Positions 44,977 to 57,728 of a DNA stretch of 64,000 nucleotides are shown here, piece by piece. Each line of letters opens with the position of its first letter. Positions within the stretch are counted from its first letter, which is position 1. A program made the translations under genes and the position numbers. Under the pieces are notes generated by a model. The model was not told where the DNA came from. It saw nothing but the letters and a program-made list of their open reading frames with translations, and ran no database searches. The stretch comes from Neocallimastix lanati (nom. inval.) (taxonomy: Eukaryota; Neocallimastigomycota; Neocallimastigomycetes; Neocallimastigales; Neocallimastigaceae): contig JACVTC010000031.1 of the NCBI GenBank assembly GCA_016946835.1, forward strand, positions 216,501-280,500, written 5' to 3'.

Positions 44977-47160
44977 CGCAGGGGAGTGTGCATTTCGAAA
45001 ATTTTTATTACAAAAACTTGTATTTTGTTGTATGGCTTAGATATTTTAATTTTAAGCCACTTAATTTTATTATAATTTTTATGAATAATAATTAATTAAT
45101 TAATTAAATAAAATTACAATTCTCAAAAATTTTCAAACACGTAATCTTACGTGGGGCGTATATCTAATTGTATCAGATTTTGTGGCTTTTTTCTACAATT
45201 TTTAAAAAGTCATATATTCACAATATGGCGTGAATAATAATAGTGGTGATATTTTATGACGTAAATTTATAAGCCACCAAGAATTTGGCGAAATTCAACT
45301 TTTGGCGAAATACAACACTTCAATAAATAATAATTAGGTTAGGTATTTCTATTTAACATTAAAAAATAAAATAAAAATAAGAAAAGTTTTTTTTTAAACA
45401 TTAACAAATAAAATAAAAATAATAAGAAAACTTTTTTTTTTTTAAACATTGAAAAATAAAATAAAAATAAATAAAAATTTTATTTTTTAAGCATTAAAAA
45501 ATAAAAAAAAATAAAATAAAAAATAAAAAGAAAAAAATAATAAATAAATAAAATAGTAAATAAAGATATAATAAATAATTAATAATTAAATAATTATTTA
45601 AATAATTATATAATTAATTAAAAAAAGGTTTATTATTTTAAATATTAAAAAAAAAAAAAAAAAAGTTACAAAGCATTTAAAAATATATTTATTAAAATAT
45701 TTTATTGAAAAATTTTAATTATTAATGGAAAACAATATAGAAATTGAAATAGGTGAAATAAATCGAGGAAATGAATAAATTATTATTAATAAAAAATACA
45801 AATTTAATTTTTCATTTCAAAGGAAAAATAAATCAAAAATTTATAGATGCACTGAATATAAGACTTTAAATAAATGTAAATCTTTAATTATTTTAAATGA
45901 TAAAAAGGAGGTTTTAAAATATGAAAGTTTACATAACCATCTCGAAAAAGAAATTGATGTGTCTATATCAGTAGCAAATCATAAAATTAAGGAAGAAATT
46001 AAGAAAAATTCAATTCCTATGGATATAAAACCTAAACATATATTTAATGCCGTTTCTCAAGAAATGGGACTTATATGTCCCGAATATAGTACAATTAGAT
46101 CCCAAATAATAAGAAATATAAATAAACAATTTCCTCCAAACATAAAAAGTTTTGATGATATTCCCATTGAATCAAAATATTATAAAACGAAAAGAAATGA
46201 AAATTTTATGATATTTAAAAATACTGATCTAATAATCTTTCAATCACCATTCCAAGCATATTTATTTTCGAATTATCATAAAAATATATTTGAGGATGGT
46301 ACATTTTATGCAGCACCGAAATTTAGTTATCAGTTATTTATAACAAGAACTTATGTTGGGGAATTTAATATGTTTTACACTACTTCCATTTCTATATTAA
46401 AAAATAAAAAACAATCTACATATGTAACATTATTTAAAGAAATAAAAAAAAAATGCAAATAAATTTAGGAGTAATACATTAATTACTACAATTAATTTTC
46501 ATTGTGATTTTGAACAAGGTATATCTAATGCCGCAAAAAAAGTTTTTCCCAATATAAACATAAAATATTGTGTTTGGCATTACAAAAGATCATTAGAAAA
46601 ACAAAAAAATATATTATGTTATCATGAAGTGAAGAATAATAATGATGTATATATTTATTATAAAGCTATTTCGAACTTACCGTTTATAAACCCTAACTAT
46701 ATATTTGATATTTATATTATAATAAAAAGAATTTGTCAAAAAAAAAAAAAGTATAATAATTTTCTACAATTTTTAGAATATTTTAATAAAAATTATTTAC
46801 TTAAATATAATGTTAATAATTGGAATTATTATGAAAATATAGAGCATTTAACAAACAATGCATCAGAATCTTATAATTGAATAATATATTTCCAAATAAA
46901 CCTTTATTTTATAAATTAATATATATATTAAAAGAAGAAGAAAATTTATCTTATAATGATTATCAAAAGGAGAACTAAAGGAACTTAGAAAAAAAACCAA
47001 AAAATATTTAGTGCAACTGATGAAATTAAAATTTTAATTGAAAATTACAAAAGAAAGGAAATAAATTTATTTTATAATGGATGCAACAGAAATGAATTAG
47101 TTAAATTATGGAAAGATTGTTTAATTGATTTAAACGATATAAATATTAATTTAAAATAAA
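44977..47160 (+). mobile_element. FLYWCH-MULE DNA transposon (copy B), decayed
   Basis: It starts with GGGGAGTGTGCATTTCG (about 44978-44994). A roughly 340-bp fold-back terminal region follows, ending in TTTGGCGAAATACAACACTT (about 45303-45322), then A-rich repeats (45340-45640), then the transposase (45725-47160). The terminal region plus A-rich repeats are nearly identical to 62921-63569. The 3' terminus was not identified. Confidence 0.65.
45725..47160 (+). pseudogene. FLYWCH/MULE transposase pseudogene
   Basis: Homologous along its length to the copy at 21150-22586. It opens with ATG at 45725, meets an in-frame TAA at codon 18, then continues with the FLYWCH finger (YRCTEYK, NKCKSLIIL, LHNH). 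The catalytic Asp stretch reads FEDGTFYAAPKF and the second is FHCDFEQGIS. The frame is lost after 46440 in an A9 tract and again near 46878 (ASESYN then stop). The C-terminus (LVKLWKDCLIDLND) ends near 47160. With at least one stop and two frameshifts, it is inactive. Confidence 0.85.
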
Positions 47161-47612
47161 TAATCTTAATTTAAAAAAATGCTAGAATAATACAAATTTA
47201 TTTACCTATTGTGTTTATTTAATAATCTTAATAGAAATTATCTTTTAGTTATTTTTATTAAGTAATTTATAACTAAAACCTATTTATTTGATACTAGTTA
47301 AAATTTTATTAATATTAATATCAATATCAATATTATATAATTAAAAATTTTATTAATATCAATATTATATAATTATAAATTTTATTAATATCAATGTACT
47401 TTTCAAAATTAATTATGTTATTAAAAATATTAAATTCAATAAAAGATTTTTATTATTTTATTAAAATTCTAATTGTTATTATTATATTTTAATAATAATT
47501 GATTCATATTGATCAAATATTATAAATATTACTATTCAAATAATTAATTATTTTAATAGGATCAATTATTCAACTCTTATTGTTTTAATTTTTAATTCTT
47601 ATATTATTTAAA

Positions 47613-47661
<49 letters not shown>

Positions 47662-47683
47662 AGGGTGTGTCATTTCGAAAATT
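47161..47683. other. A/T-rich DNA with TATTAATATCAATAT repeats
   Basis: 47300-47400 holds several TTTTATTAATATCAATAT repeats, and an (AT)n run lies at about 47617-47658. At about 47662 GGGTGTGTCATTTCGAAAATTTT resembles the left MULE terminus, but in direct orientation. Confidence 0.5.
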
Positions 47684-47760
47684 TTGTAATAATTGTGGCT
47701 ATAAAAAAAAAAAAATGTATTGATTTAAAAAAAAATAAATAAATATTTTAAAGGGGGATC
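47684..47760. repeat. Direct repeat right of MULE copy B
   Basis: Second copy of the segment at 44899-44974, ending TTTTAAAGGGGGATCG. It is directly followed by a family I MITE. Confidence 0.75.
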
Positions 47761-48090
47761 GTTCATTTCGCAATATGGCGTATATTTTTTTTTTAAATAA
47801 AGCAAAGCCATACATTTTTAAGATATTTTATACAATTATAAGTAAATATTTAAATAGTTATTATTTTAAAAGAAATAATAATATATTTTTTCAATTAAAT
47901 ATATTATTAAATAACTATTTCGAATGAAATAATAATATATTTTATTAAAAAAGATTTATAAAAAATTATTTTTATAATTGAATATTAATAAATTATATAT
48001 ATATAAAAAAGAATATTTATTATTTATTTAATTATTAAAGCAAGCCACATACAAAAAATATGCCACATTATGAAATGCACTAGAATTTAT
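47756..48090. mobile_element. MITE family I, third copy
   Basis: Starts GATCGTTCATTTCGCAATATGGCG and ends GCCACATTATGAAATGCAC, which are inverted (shown in pieces of the same motif). The interior (AATAATATATTTTTTCAATTA, then TTAAATAACTATTTCGAA) is the reverse complement of 33303-33635. Confidence 0.5.
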
Positions 48091-48467
48091 AGTAATATTT
48101 TAATATTTTTTGTTAAAATAATAATATTTAATGATATTTAGTTTTAAAGATATGCTTTAATATTTTTAAAATAGCTTAATTCAATAATGATTAATCATTT
48201 GATTAAATTAACTTTTTTAAAATAGATTTAATTATTATTATATTATAAAATTCTTGTGAAGTATTTTCATTTAATCATTTCTTTGTCATTCATAATGATT
48301 TATTATTTTAATCAATAATTTTAATATTTAAACTATTTAAATATTTTAATCATAATTCAACGAAATCATTTTTATTATTTCCTTTTTGTTTTTTCTAATA
48401 AAATTTCCATTTTTTTGTAATATTTAATTAAAGCATTGATTTAATTAGTTCTTCCTAGACTTTTTTG

Positions 48468-48503
<36 letters not shown>

Positions 48504-49860
48504 AGCACCTCCAATTTTCCTTTCATAAAAGGATTCTTCTTCTTGTAATGTTAATATTAATTTATAAAAGGTAGCTCCTTTTGATATAAAACGAAAACGT
48601 AAATATAATGAGAAATATTAATATATTAATATTTAATGTTAATTAATAATATTAATCAATAATAATATCATTACATAATAATAAATGTATTCTTTAAGCA
48701 GTAAATTGATATCGATAGTTTATAATAAAATTAATCTATTAAGATGTTTTTAATTAATTAATTAATTAATTAATAATTATTAAAATAAAGAATTTTTTAA
48801 TAATAGTTTTTTATTTATTTATTTATTTATTTTTTTTTGCTATTAGTACTATTGTTTATTTTTATATATATTTGTTATTTTATTTAAAAGTAAATATTAA
48901 TATTAGATACATAAATGATACTAACGGTTATTAAAGAATTAACTATATTAGATGTTATTAGTTATATATTTGATAATAATATCACAAGAAGTTTTTTATA
49001 TAATGAAATTGAAATTATTATTACGGTTTAATATATTTTTATGTTGAAGTAGTATTGGGGATTTTGGGTCGTTTGAAAGTATGCTTCATTATAATAATTT
49101 TTTAATAAACTCTTTATAATAATAAATGATCAGATAGTCTATATGAAATATATTATAATGTAATATTTTATGAATACTTTATTTATTATAATCTATTTAT
49201 AACAAATTTATTATAACGATACATTTTCATTATTATTAAATATGATTATAATTTTTCATTTGAAGATAATTAAAATATCTAAAGTTTGGGCTTTTCTAGA
49301 CATATTTTTAAATTCATCAGAGATTATACTTGATAAAAATGTTTTATGAATAATAAATTTTAATAAATAATGTAATATCTATTACATTATTTATCACATT
49401 TGAAGTTTTTGAATTTTAAATAACTTTAAATAAATATGATAATTTTTATTTAAAGTAAAGTATTTATTATTTTATTATCATTAAAATATATAATTATTTA
49501 TATATAATGGATGTAGATTATATATTTCATTAAATAAATTATAATCAAAGAAAATTATTATTATATTTTTATTAATATATTGTTTAATATTTACTAGTAT
49601 TTTTGATGTTTTTAAATGTTTTTAAATATGTAAAATTGTTTAATTTAAAAAAAAAAAAAAAAAGCTATATCAAAATTTTTCATTAATTGAAAATTTTGGA
49701 TCGTGATACTATTTTTTATTTAAGGATATAGAATATTGTATTTTAAATTTTAAATTTTTTAATTATTTGGTGGAAATGATTCGATGCGTGAATATCAATC
49801 CCATTCCTGATCAAATATCACATATCAATTAAATTTCAATTATATCTCCCCTAAATATAT
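48091..49860. other. A/T-rich intergenic DNA, no gene seen
   Basis: A T-run lies at about 48471-48495. Small islands of higher G+C (49045-49085, 49275-49330) have no readable ORF and may be old coding or transposon remains. Confidence 0.5.
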
Positions 49861-50340
49861 CATAGTTTATTTATTAAGGTGCTGGAAGAAGATAGAAAAT
49901 TATTAATAAAAATTTTTTAGTGCATTTATTATTGTTTAATGAAGGTGAAAATAAAAACAATTATAATTGGTAGATATTAGATTTTGGCACATCTATTCAT
50001 TTACGACGAAAAATTATTAATAAATATGGAAATCATATATGAAAAATCTCTCAATTATAAAATCTCTCAATTTATTATGATATTACTGCATAAATTTATG
50101 ATGAGGAAAGAAAAATAATATTAACATAGAGGACTAAGTCACTTTTATCCTAAATATGGATAAATTATTAAAAATTAATATTATAAGCATTTATATTGTT
50201 TGTTTATAATCAAAAATGAAAAATCTATCTTATAACACATCTGAAAATAATACCTTTGAAATTTAGAATATGGTAGATTTTTTAATACTGTTTTAGGATA
50301 TTAGAAGTGAATGATAATCAATTTGTGATATTAATAATAA
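49860..50340 (+). pseudogene. Possible Ty1/copia protease-region relic
   Basis: Plus-strand translation at about 49955-50040 reads NKNNYNW, stop, then ILDFGTSIHLRRKIINKYGN. The pattern W..D.G.S.H is the copia-type protease signature (usually DSGAS.H), with Ser replaced by Phe. Upstream and downstream fragments are broken by stops. This single motif is the only support, so the call is tentative. Confidence 0.35.
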
Positions 50341-50971
50341 TAACTTTTTAAAATAGGTAGAGTTTAAAATAAAATTAAATGAAGTAGTATAAAGACCAAT
50401 TTGTTTAATTTATAATAATAAAATTTCAATAAATTTAGAGGAATTGATGTAGTTTTTATAAGAATTAAGATACATCTTTAATAATTAATAATAAATGAAA
50501 GGAAAAAAATTAAAAAATATATATTTTTAATTAATTAAAATAAATATATAAAATAATATAAAAGATCCTTTTCAATTTTATTTTTATTATTTATTCTTTT
50601 TTTTTTTAACTAATGAGTTATTATTTTTGAATGATAAAAATTTAATTATATTTTATTAATTAATAAAATGCATTGAAAGGTAATTATTACATGAAATAAT
50701 ATAGAAAAAAAAAATAAATTTATTTTTTATAAATTAAGTAAATAAAAAAACATACTTTTTTTTTTTTATTTTTTTATTTTTATTTATTTTTTTTAATTTA
50801 TTTTATTTTTATTTTTTATTTTTTATTTTATTTTATTTTATTTTATTTTATTTTTTTTTTTTAATTTAATTCGAATTCTCTATTGTATATAATTTTTTTT
50901 GTCAAATTTTATTATATTTTAAAAAATAAAGATAAAATTATTCTTATAGATAAATTAAATACATTTATATA

Positions 50972-52755
50972 TTATTTTAGAATATTTTTTACAATGCTTG
51001 AATCTTCTTCAAATGAAATATCTTCTATTGGTGTCATAATTGAATTCGAATTATATTGAAGTTCGCATTTATTTTTGTCATCATCATTTGAACATAAATT
51101 ATTTTCACTATTATTGGTATTTATATTATTTTGAATATTTCCATTGCTTGATGTGTTTTCATTATTTGTATTTATATTATATGGGATATTTTTATTATTT
51201 GTGTAAATATTATTTGTAAATGAACTACTTGGAACATTCAATTTATTTCTTTGGTATGCTTCTTCAGGAGGTTTAATTTCATTATTGCTTTTATTATTAT
51301 CATCGAATTTAGCCTTTTCATTGGTTGAATGAGTATTATTCGAACTTTCACTTTTAATATTTGTATTATCATTAGAAACAATTATAGGATTATCATCAAT
51401 ATCAAGAGTAACTACAGTTTCTTCATCTATTGAAATTAATGATTCACAAGAACCATATTTATTATTATTATTATTATTATTACTATTTCTTTTATGTATC
51501 GAATCTGCACTATTGAAAGTAAATGTTACGGCAGAACTTGGAGTAGTTGGAGTAAGACCTTCTAATCTAGTATAATTCTTTGTTTGGGATGGATAAATAT
51601 GTAATCCTTTTGAATTATCATCGTCATCCCTTAATTTGTTACTCATGGTACTTCTAATAGTATTACTTCTTGTTGCTTTTGTATTTTTAATATAATAATT
51701 TAAAAGAATTTGATCTATATACATAAATATGTAATTGATATTCAAGACGCTTTGACGAATTGATTCAGGATTAATTAGTGAAATTTTATTAACATTTTTT
51801 GAAGAATAACTCGCCGTATTATATGCTATCCAAAATATAAATGGTAAAAGGATCAAAGTTGACATTGTAGAAATAGTAGTTCGCAGTTCTGAGAGTCTTT
51901 TAAAATTTTCTAAAAATGAAGCATTTGTTAGCTTTTTTATTTCTTCTATTTTATTAAATAAATTGTCTTTTAAAGCGTAAATAACAGTTAAATTATAAAC
52001 GAAATTAATAATACTTGATATTGCAACTGTATTCCACCAAAAAATTGTATATGGTAGTAAATGATTAATTGGTTTACCATTCTCATCAAATTTTCTAAAG
52101 TCTACAGGTGAAACAATGAAAAAACTAAGAAGAGAAATACATTTTATTATATTATATATGATACAACATATATGTACTACTTTAATTTTACTATTGCTTT
52201 CTATAATTTCTTTTGTTCTTATATATAAATACCTTTAATTTATATATATATATAAAATATATTATATTATAAAAATTTTATATAGATTTTTTTGTAAAAA
52301 AATTAATATATTTATATATTATTATTATTGCTATTCTTTTTATTTTATTTTTAATAACTTGTATTATTATTATTATTATTATTTTATTTTTTTTTTTTAA
52401 AAAAGAAAAAGACCTACCAGTCACCTATAATTTCACCAGATATCCAAAAAAATGATGATATTGTATTACCTATAAACCATCTTTTTGCATTATAAGGCTG
52501 ATAATTTTTTTTTTTATCAACATCTGAAACAATAATTGAGTTTGCTATTTCAAAAAATATATTACCTGTTGATCTCAAAAACCAATGCAATATTAAAATT
52601 TTCATAACAGTTTTCTTATGATTTTTCCAATTTACCAATATCGCTAAACATAGCCATGGAAAATAAATTGATGTAAAATAACTTAGCCATGCATTTTGAA
52701 TATGATCATGTTTATTATCTATATTATATTCTGCTCGAGTTATTAATATTTGCAT
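50972..52755 (-). CDS. Multi-spanning membrane protein, unknown family, paralogue 1 (with intron)
   Basis: I do not recognise this family. Two exons (52755-52418 and 52232-50972) join in phase across a 185-bp intron (GTAGGT...AAG) that splits the Trp codon of the conserved GDW-YLYIRTK motif, giving 532 residues. About six hydrophobic segments occupy the first 300 residues, with conserved FPW, LHWFLRS, RWFIGN, FFWISGEIIGDW and SELR motifs. After a YIDQILLNYYI stretch comes a 230-residue Asn/Ser/Asp-rich tail, absent from paralogue 3. It is the most divergent of three same-strand copies (see 53704-54791 and 58760-59722), and the only one with an intron. A membrane location is clear; function is unknown. 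Confidence 0.8.
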
Positions 52756-53104
52756 TTTTCAAATTTTCAATTTTTAATATATATAGTTTCTATTTTTTAT
52801 ATTTTTTTATTTTTTTTTATTTTTTTTTTATTATTATTTTAAAAATATATATCAATTATTTTTTTTTTCATCATTTTAATATTTACTTAAGTTTGATATT
52901 TAAAATATTTTCAAAGAAAAAAAAAAAATTAAAATTTATTTTAAATCTATATAATTCGATATTAAATAAGATTTTAATTATTATTAAATTTAAAAGTTTG
53001 AAAATAATTTGACAAATTATAATTAAAAGTTTGAACTTTCTAATTTATTTAAATAGAATAACCAATAGCATCGATAATTTATACAAAGTAATTAAATTTA
53101 AAAA

Positions 53105-53144
<40 letters not shown>

Positions 53145-53562
53145 GAACAAAAAACAAAAAACAAAAAACAAAAAAAAAAAAAAAGAAAATAAAAATGGGT
53201 ATTAAATTTATACTTTTTATTTTTTAATTATTTGTAAAATTTTTTTTTTTTTACTTGTTACTATTTTTTAATTATTTGTTAATTTTCATTTTTTTTTATT
53301 ATATTATCAATATTATTATTAAGTTTTGTTTATTATTTTCAAATTTACGTAATTATTATTTATTTTTTGTATATTAAATATTTCTAAACATATTATAAAA
53401 AACATTAATAATTTATAAAATAACCTTTTTATTTTTTTTTTTTATTATGGTTCATATATTATTCCATTAATATTTTTATTATAATTTTATAATATTAAAA
53501 AATTAAAAATATAATAATATAAAATATTATTTTATTTTTTATTTTAACAATTCCTAATATTA
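52756..53562. other. A/T-rich DNA between paralogues 1 and 2
   Basis: No gene is seen. It includes a long A-run near 53110-53139 followed by (ACAAAAA)n, and T-rich stretches. Confidence 0.55.
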
Positions 53563-54791
53563 TTAAAATAAACTTGTGAATTTTTAATGGCATAGTTTTC
53601 ATAATTATTATTCTTATTTAAATTATGAGTATGATTTATACTTTGTAAGGAATCATATTCATTAAAATTGTTATTGTTATTATTTATTCGTATTACAGTA
53701 TCATTAACCACTATATTGATTAATTAATTTATGTGATTTCGATTTAAAAATTTTATTGTCAGATATAGCATTTTTATCATCAATATATTGATTATTTAAT
53801 TTTCTATATGAATTGTTAATTTGGTTTGAAGTGCTTATATTGAAATTACTACTACTTTTACTTTTAATAACATTGGGATTACTGGCAACTGCATCTTTTG
53901 TCTTATCATCTTGAACAAAGTATTTAAGTAGAATTTGATCAATATAGATTAAATTGTAATAGATACTCAGAGGAATTTGACGAATTGGATCTGGATCAAC
54001 GAAAGTAACAACATTGTCATGATATTGATTGATTAAAAATATTACAATTGCAATAATAAATGGTAAGAAAATAAGAGTTACTATCATAGTAATAAAAATA
54101 CGTAATTCAGATATTTGTTTAAATTTATCCATAAATGCATTTTGACTGAAAGCTTTAAATTCTTTGAGTTTAATAAAAAGATCAGTAATTAAAGCATATA
54201 GTACAGAGGATTCATACAGGAAACCAATTATATGATAGAAGCAACAATTATCCACCATGTGATATCAAAAAGTAGCATTCCATTTTGTTGTTTTCCATTA
54301 CTATCAACTTGATTGAAATCAATTGGAAGATAAACGAAATATCTGACTATTCCAATAAATTTGCCAATGTTGTAAACAATACAACAAATATAAACAATAT
54401 TAATTTTTATTTTGCTTTTTGTCACTGCTTTTGTTCTTATATAGAAATACCAATCCCCTACCATTTCTCCTCCTAACCAAAATACATGAGCAATGGCATT
54501 TCCTACTATCCAACGAGTATTTGTATTTGGCCATAAAGTTTTTACATCTTTTGGAACTGGTAAAAGTTCCATAATTTCTCTCAAACTATCACCTACTGAT
54601 CTAAATAACCAATGTAAAATTAAAATAATGATAACTGGTCTTTTCCAATTCTTTTTGTTTAAAATAAAAATTAATAAAATCCATGGAAAAAATTCACTTC
54701 TAATTAATGATAATAATATCATCTGTATACGATCAATTACTGAGATGCTTTTAATCTCTAATCTAGAAGCATACTGAATTAATAGGTACAT
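53563..54791 (-). pseudogene. Multi-spanning membrane protein, paralogue 2, frameshifted
   Basis: The N-terminal ORF runs 54791-54228 (187 residues). It carries the family motifs FFPW, LHWLFRSVGD, RWIVGNAIAHVFWLGGE, VGDWYFYIRTK and ITWW, then stops at 54228-54230. The rest of the family sequence (GFLYESSVLYAL, SELRIF, YYNLIYIDQILLKYF) continues in another frame from 54258 to the stop at 53704. Against the paralogues, one nucleotide is missing near 54232. A further open stretch in a third frame (about 53716-53563, Asn-rich) may be the original C-terminus. There is no intron at the position used by paralogue 1. It is either a recent pseudogene or a sequencing error; otherwise it is as conserved as paralogue 3. 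Confidence 0.75.
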
Positions 54792-55925
54792 TTTATTACA
54801 ACTTTATATTTAATTAAAATAAATAAAATTGAAAATATTTATTTTTTTTTTTTTATTATAAAATCTATCTATCTATATATTTCTTCTTGAAGTTCAGTTT
54901 TAATAATAAAATAACTATTAGTACCCAATAATATATTTATTATTTGTAGATTTTAATACTGAAAATTTTTAATTTCTTTATGTATTTACATAATAATAAT
55001 TTTACAGCATAAATTTTAATGGTATATTTTAAATTATTTATTTAAATAATAACTTTTAGGATATAATTATTTTATAAATAATTATTAGTTTATATACATT
55101 TAAATAAATATAAATATATAAATTTATAAATATATAAAAATTTTATTTATATTTTATTTATTTTTTTTTTCAATGTACTTTTATTTTTTATTTATACTTT
55201 TTTTTTTTTATTTTTTTTAAAGTGTATAAAATATATATACTTTTTTATAATCGCATATGTAAAAAGAAAAAATAATAATAATAAAAATTTATTATTTAAT
55301 AAAATTTTATTTCTTAAATTAATTAATATTATTATATTAATTAAAGTTATAATAAAGGATATATATATGATAAAAATTTTAATTTAATTTAGTGATAAGG
55401 TTCAGTTAAGAAATTAACTTTATACACTTAAAGAGAGGTTTTAAGTATAGTTTTCTTTTAAGATCTTTTTATTTATTTATTATATGTTTATGAACTATTT
55501 AGCTCCTTTAGCAATTAAACATTTTTTGTACTATTTATACTTTATCTTAATTATAAATTTTATATTATTATAACATATGATTTTTACTATGAAATATATA
55601 AATTATATTAAGGAGTAAATATCAGGTGTTATAATAATATTCTCTAATAAAATTCCTATTCTTAATAAATGTTATAAAATTACTATTTTTCTATATGAAC
55701 TATAATAAAATATTTTCTAAACTCTAATTAATATATTTTTCATATTTACTATTTATCTATTTGTTTTACATTAATTTCTTACATTTTGTATTCATTAATT
55801 TCATTTAATACGTAATTATTTACATTTATATTTTATAATTATTTTATGATATTTTTACACATTTTCTTATTTTATTATCATTTCATATCATTAGTTATAA
55901 AATATATTTCTTAGGATAAATTTTT

Positions 55926-55967
<42 letters not shown>

Positions 55968-57048
55968 CTTGTAATTAATATGATATATCTTATAATCTTA
56001 TTTTAATTATTTATCTTTATCTTTATATTTCTGGTTTAAATATAGAATAAATTTATTTTTACTATTTACATTAATATAAATATATAAAAAATATTTTTAT
56101 TACAAATTATTTCTTTTATATATATATTTATAACTTAAATAGTATTTTTAATCAAAAAACTATAAATAATTATATAATAAATTAAAAAATTATACTTTGA
56201 AATTTATTGGTAATTAATGGAAATTTATTTGGTTTTAATATTCCATGGTATATATTGACATTTAAGCATGGTATCTATTTAAGATTAATAAAATACAGTA
56301 TTAAAATAAATAGTTTTTTATTAAATTAATTTATTTAAATTTAAAATATTTAAATATATAGAAATAAAAAAACAAAACAAAAAAAACAAAAACAAAAAAA
56401 AACTTTTTTATTTTATTTTATTTTAATAAAGCGTACCATTTATAAAAAATTGACGAAATATATTCTTGTACTATTTATACAGGAATATTTTTATATTAAA
56501 TACATTAATTGTTATTTAATAAAGTTTATTTGTTTATATTAAAATTATAATTTCTCTAGAAATAAAGTATTCAATCAAATCAGTAATTGAAATTAAATAA
56601 TACTTAAATACCAAATAATAGATATATATATGTTTTTTTTTTTTTTTTTAATCACAAATTTTAAAATATGTACAAAAGAAGAAAAATATGTTACTTTGTA
56701 TGTTATTGATAATATATATGAAATAATATATGGATTTATTATTAAATTTATATTATTAATTCCATATTAATATTATAGAAACTATTATTACTATTTTACT
56801 ATTTAGAAGTTATTTATTTATTAAATATAGTATTAGTAATAAAAAATTAAAATAATATTAAATGTTTATAATACTACTATTTTAATATTGAAATTAAAAG
56901 ATATAAAAGTTGTAAATGCTACTTATACAAAATGAAAAAAAAGAAAAGTTTATAATTAAATTCAATATTACTAATTAGAATAATAAAAAAATAATATCAA
57001 TTTATTGAATTCTAATATTTTTATATATAGAACAATTTATATTTTTGC

Positions 57049-57082
<34 letters not shown>

Positions 57083-57233
57083 TTTATACATATTTATTAT
57101 ATAAAATTCATGAATTTGAAATGTACTTATAAATAATTTAATAAAATATAAATATATATAATATTAGATTTTTTGAAACGTCAATATCAATATATATATT
57201 TATATAATATTGATAAATAAGATAAAAAGGTTT
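54792..57233. other. A/T-rich intergenic DNA, no gene seen
   Basis: 2.4 kb with T-runs (about 55927-55963, 56633-56650) and an A-run (about 57052-57079). No ORF, terminal repeat or conserved motif was recognised. Confidence 0.55.
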
Positions 57234-57243
57234 AAATCTATTA

Positions 57244-57245
<2 letters not shown>

Positions 57246-57284
<39 letters not shown>

Positions 57285-57716
57285 CTTTCCCTTGTAAGTC
57301 TGATCATATTATCCCAGCCACAACAGACAACTAATACCAGACAAACTTTATAGCGGGGTTGTATCAGGATGTCCACATATAGTGCTCTCATTTCATACCA
57401 TTTCGGCGTTGCTCAGTGACGAATTACAGAACCACAAGATTTGGAGATATTGGATACGACAAACCACAACCATATACACTATAACATTATTATTACTTTA
57501 TTACATAACCTTTCTCCAAATTAGGAAACCTATCCTAACACGTAATGATCACGCGAACACATTAACTAATTTGGATTTACAATATGCAGGAATCACCCCG
57601 CTTCAAGCATGTATACGTACAACTGAGAAACACGATCATAGTGTAGACAATGGCTTGTTCGATTTAGGGTTAGGCTGTCAAATGGATTATTTTTGAGTTT
57701 TAAGGTGGAATATTTT
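57246..57716 (-). mobile_element. SINE-like retroposon with poly(A) tail and 12-bp target duplication
   Basis: A 471-bp patch of mixed composition stands out from the A/T-rich surroundings. On the minus strand it ends in 36 A (complement of 57246-57281). It is flanked by AAATCTATTATC (57234-57245) and AAATTTATTATC (57717-57728), one mismatch in 12. No convincing A or B box or protein is visible, and I could not align it with the SINE at 33665. An open frame at 57382-57696 on the plus strand looks fortuitous. It is either a second SINE family or a retroposed structural RNA. Confidence 0.7.
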
Positions 57717-57728
57717 AAATTTATTATC

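Noticed and set aside
47662-47690. Right terminal inverted repeat of MULE copy B
   Set aside because: The motif is in direct, not inverted, orientation relative to the left terminus, so it cannot be the partner end.
57382-57696. 104-codon plus-strand ORF as a gene
   Set aside because: It lies antisense inside a retroposon bounded by poly(A) and a target duplication, and its translation has no recognisable domain.
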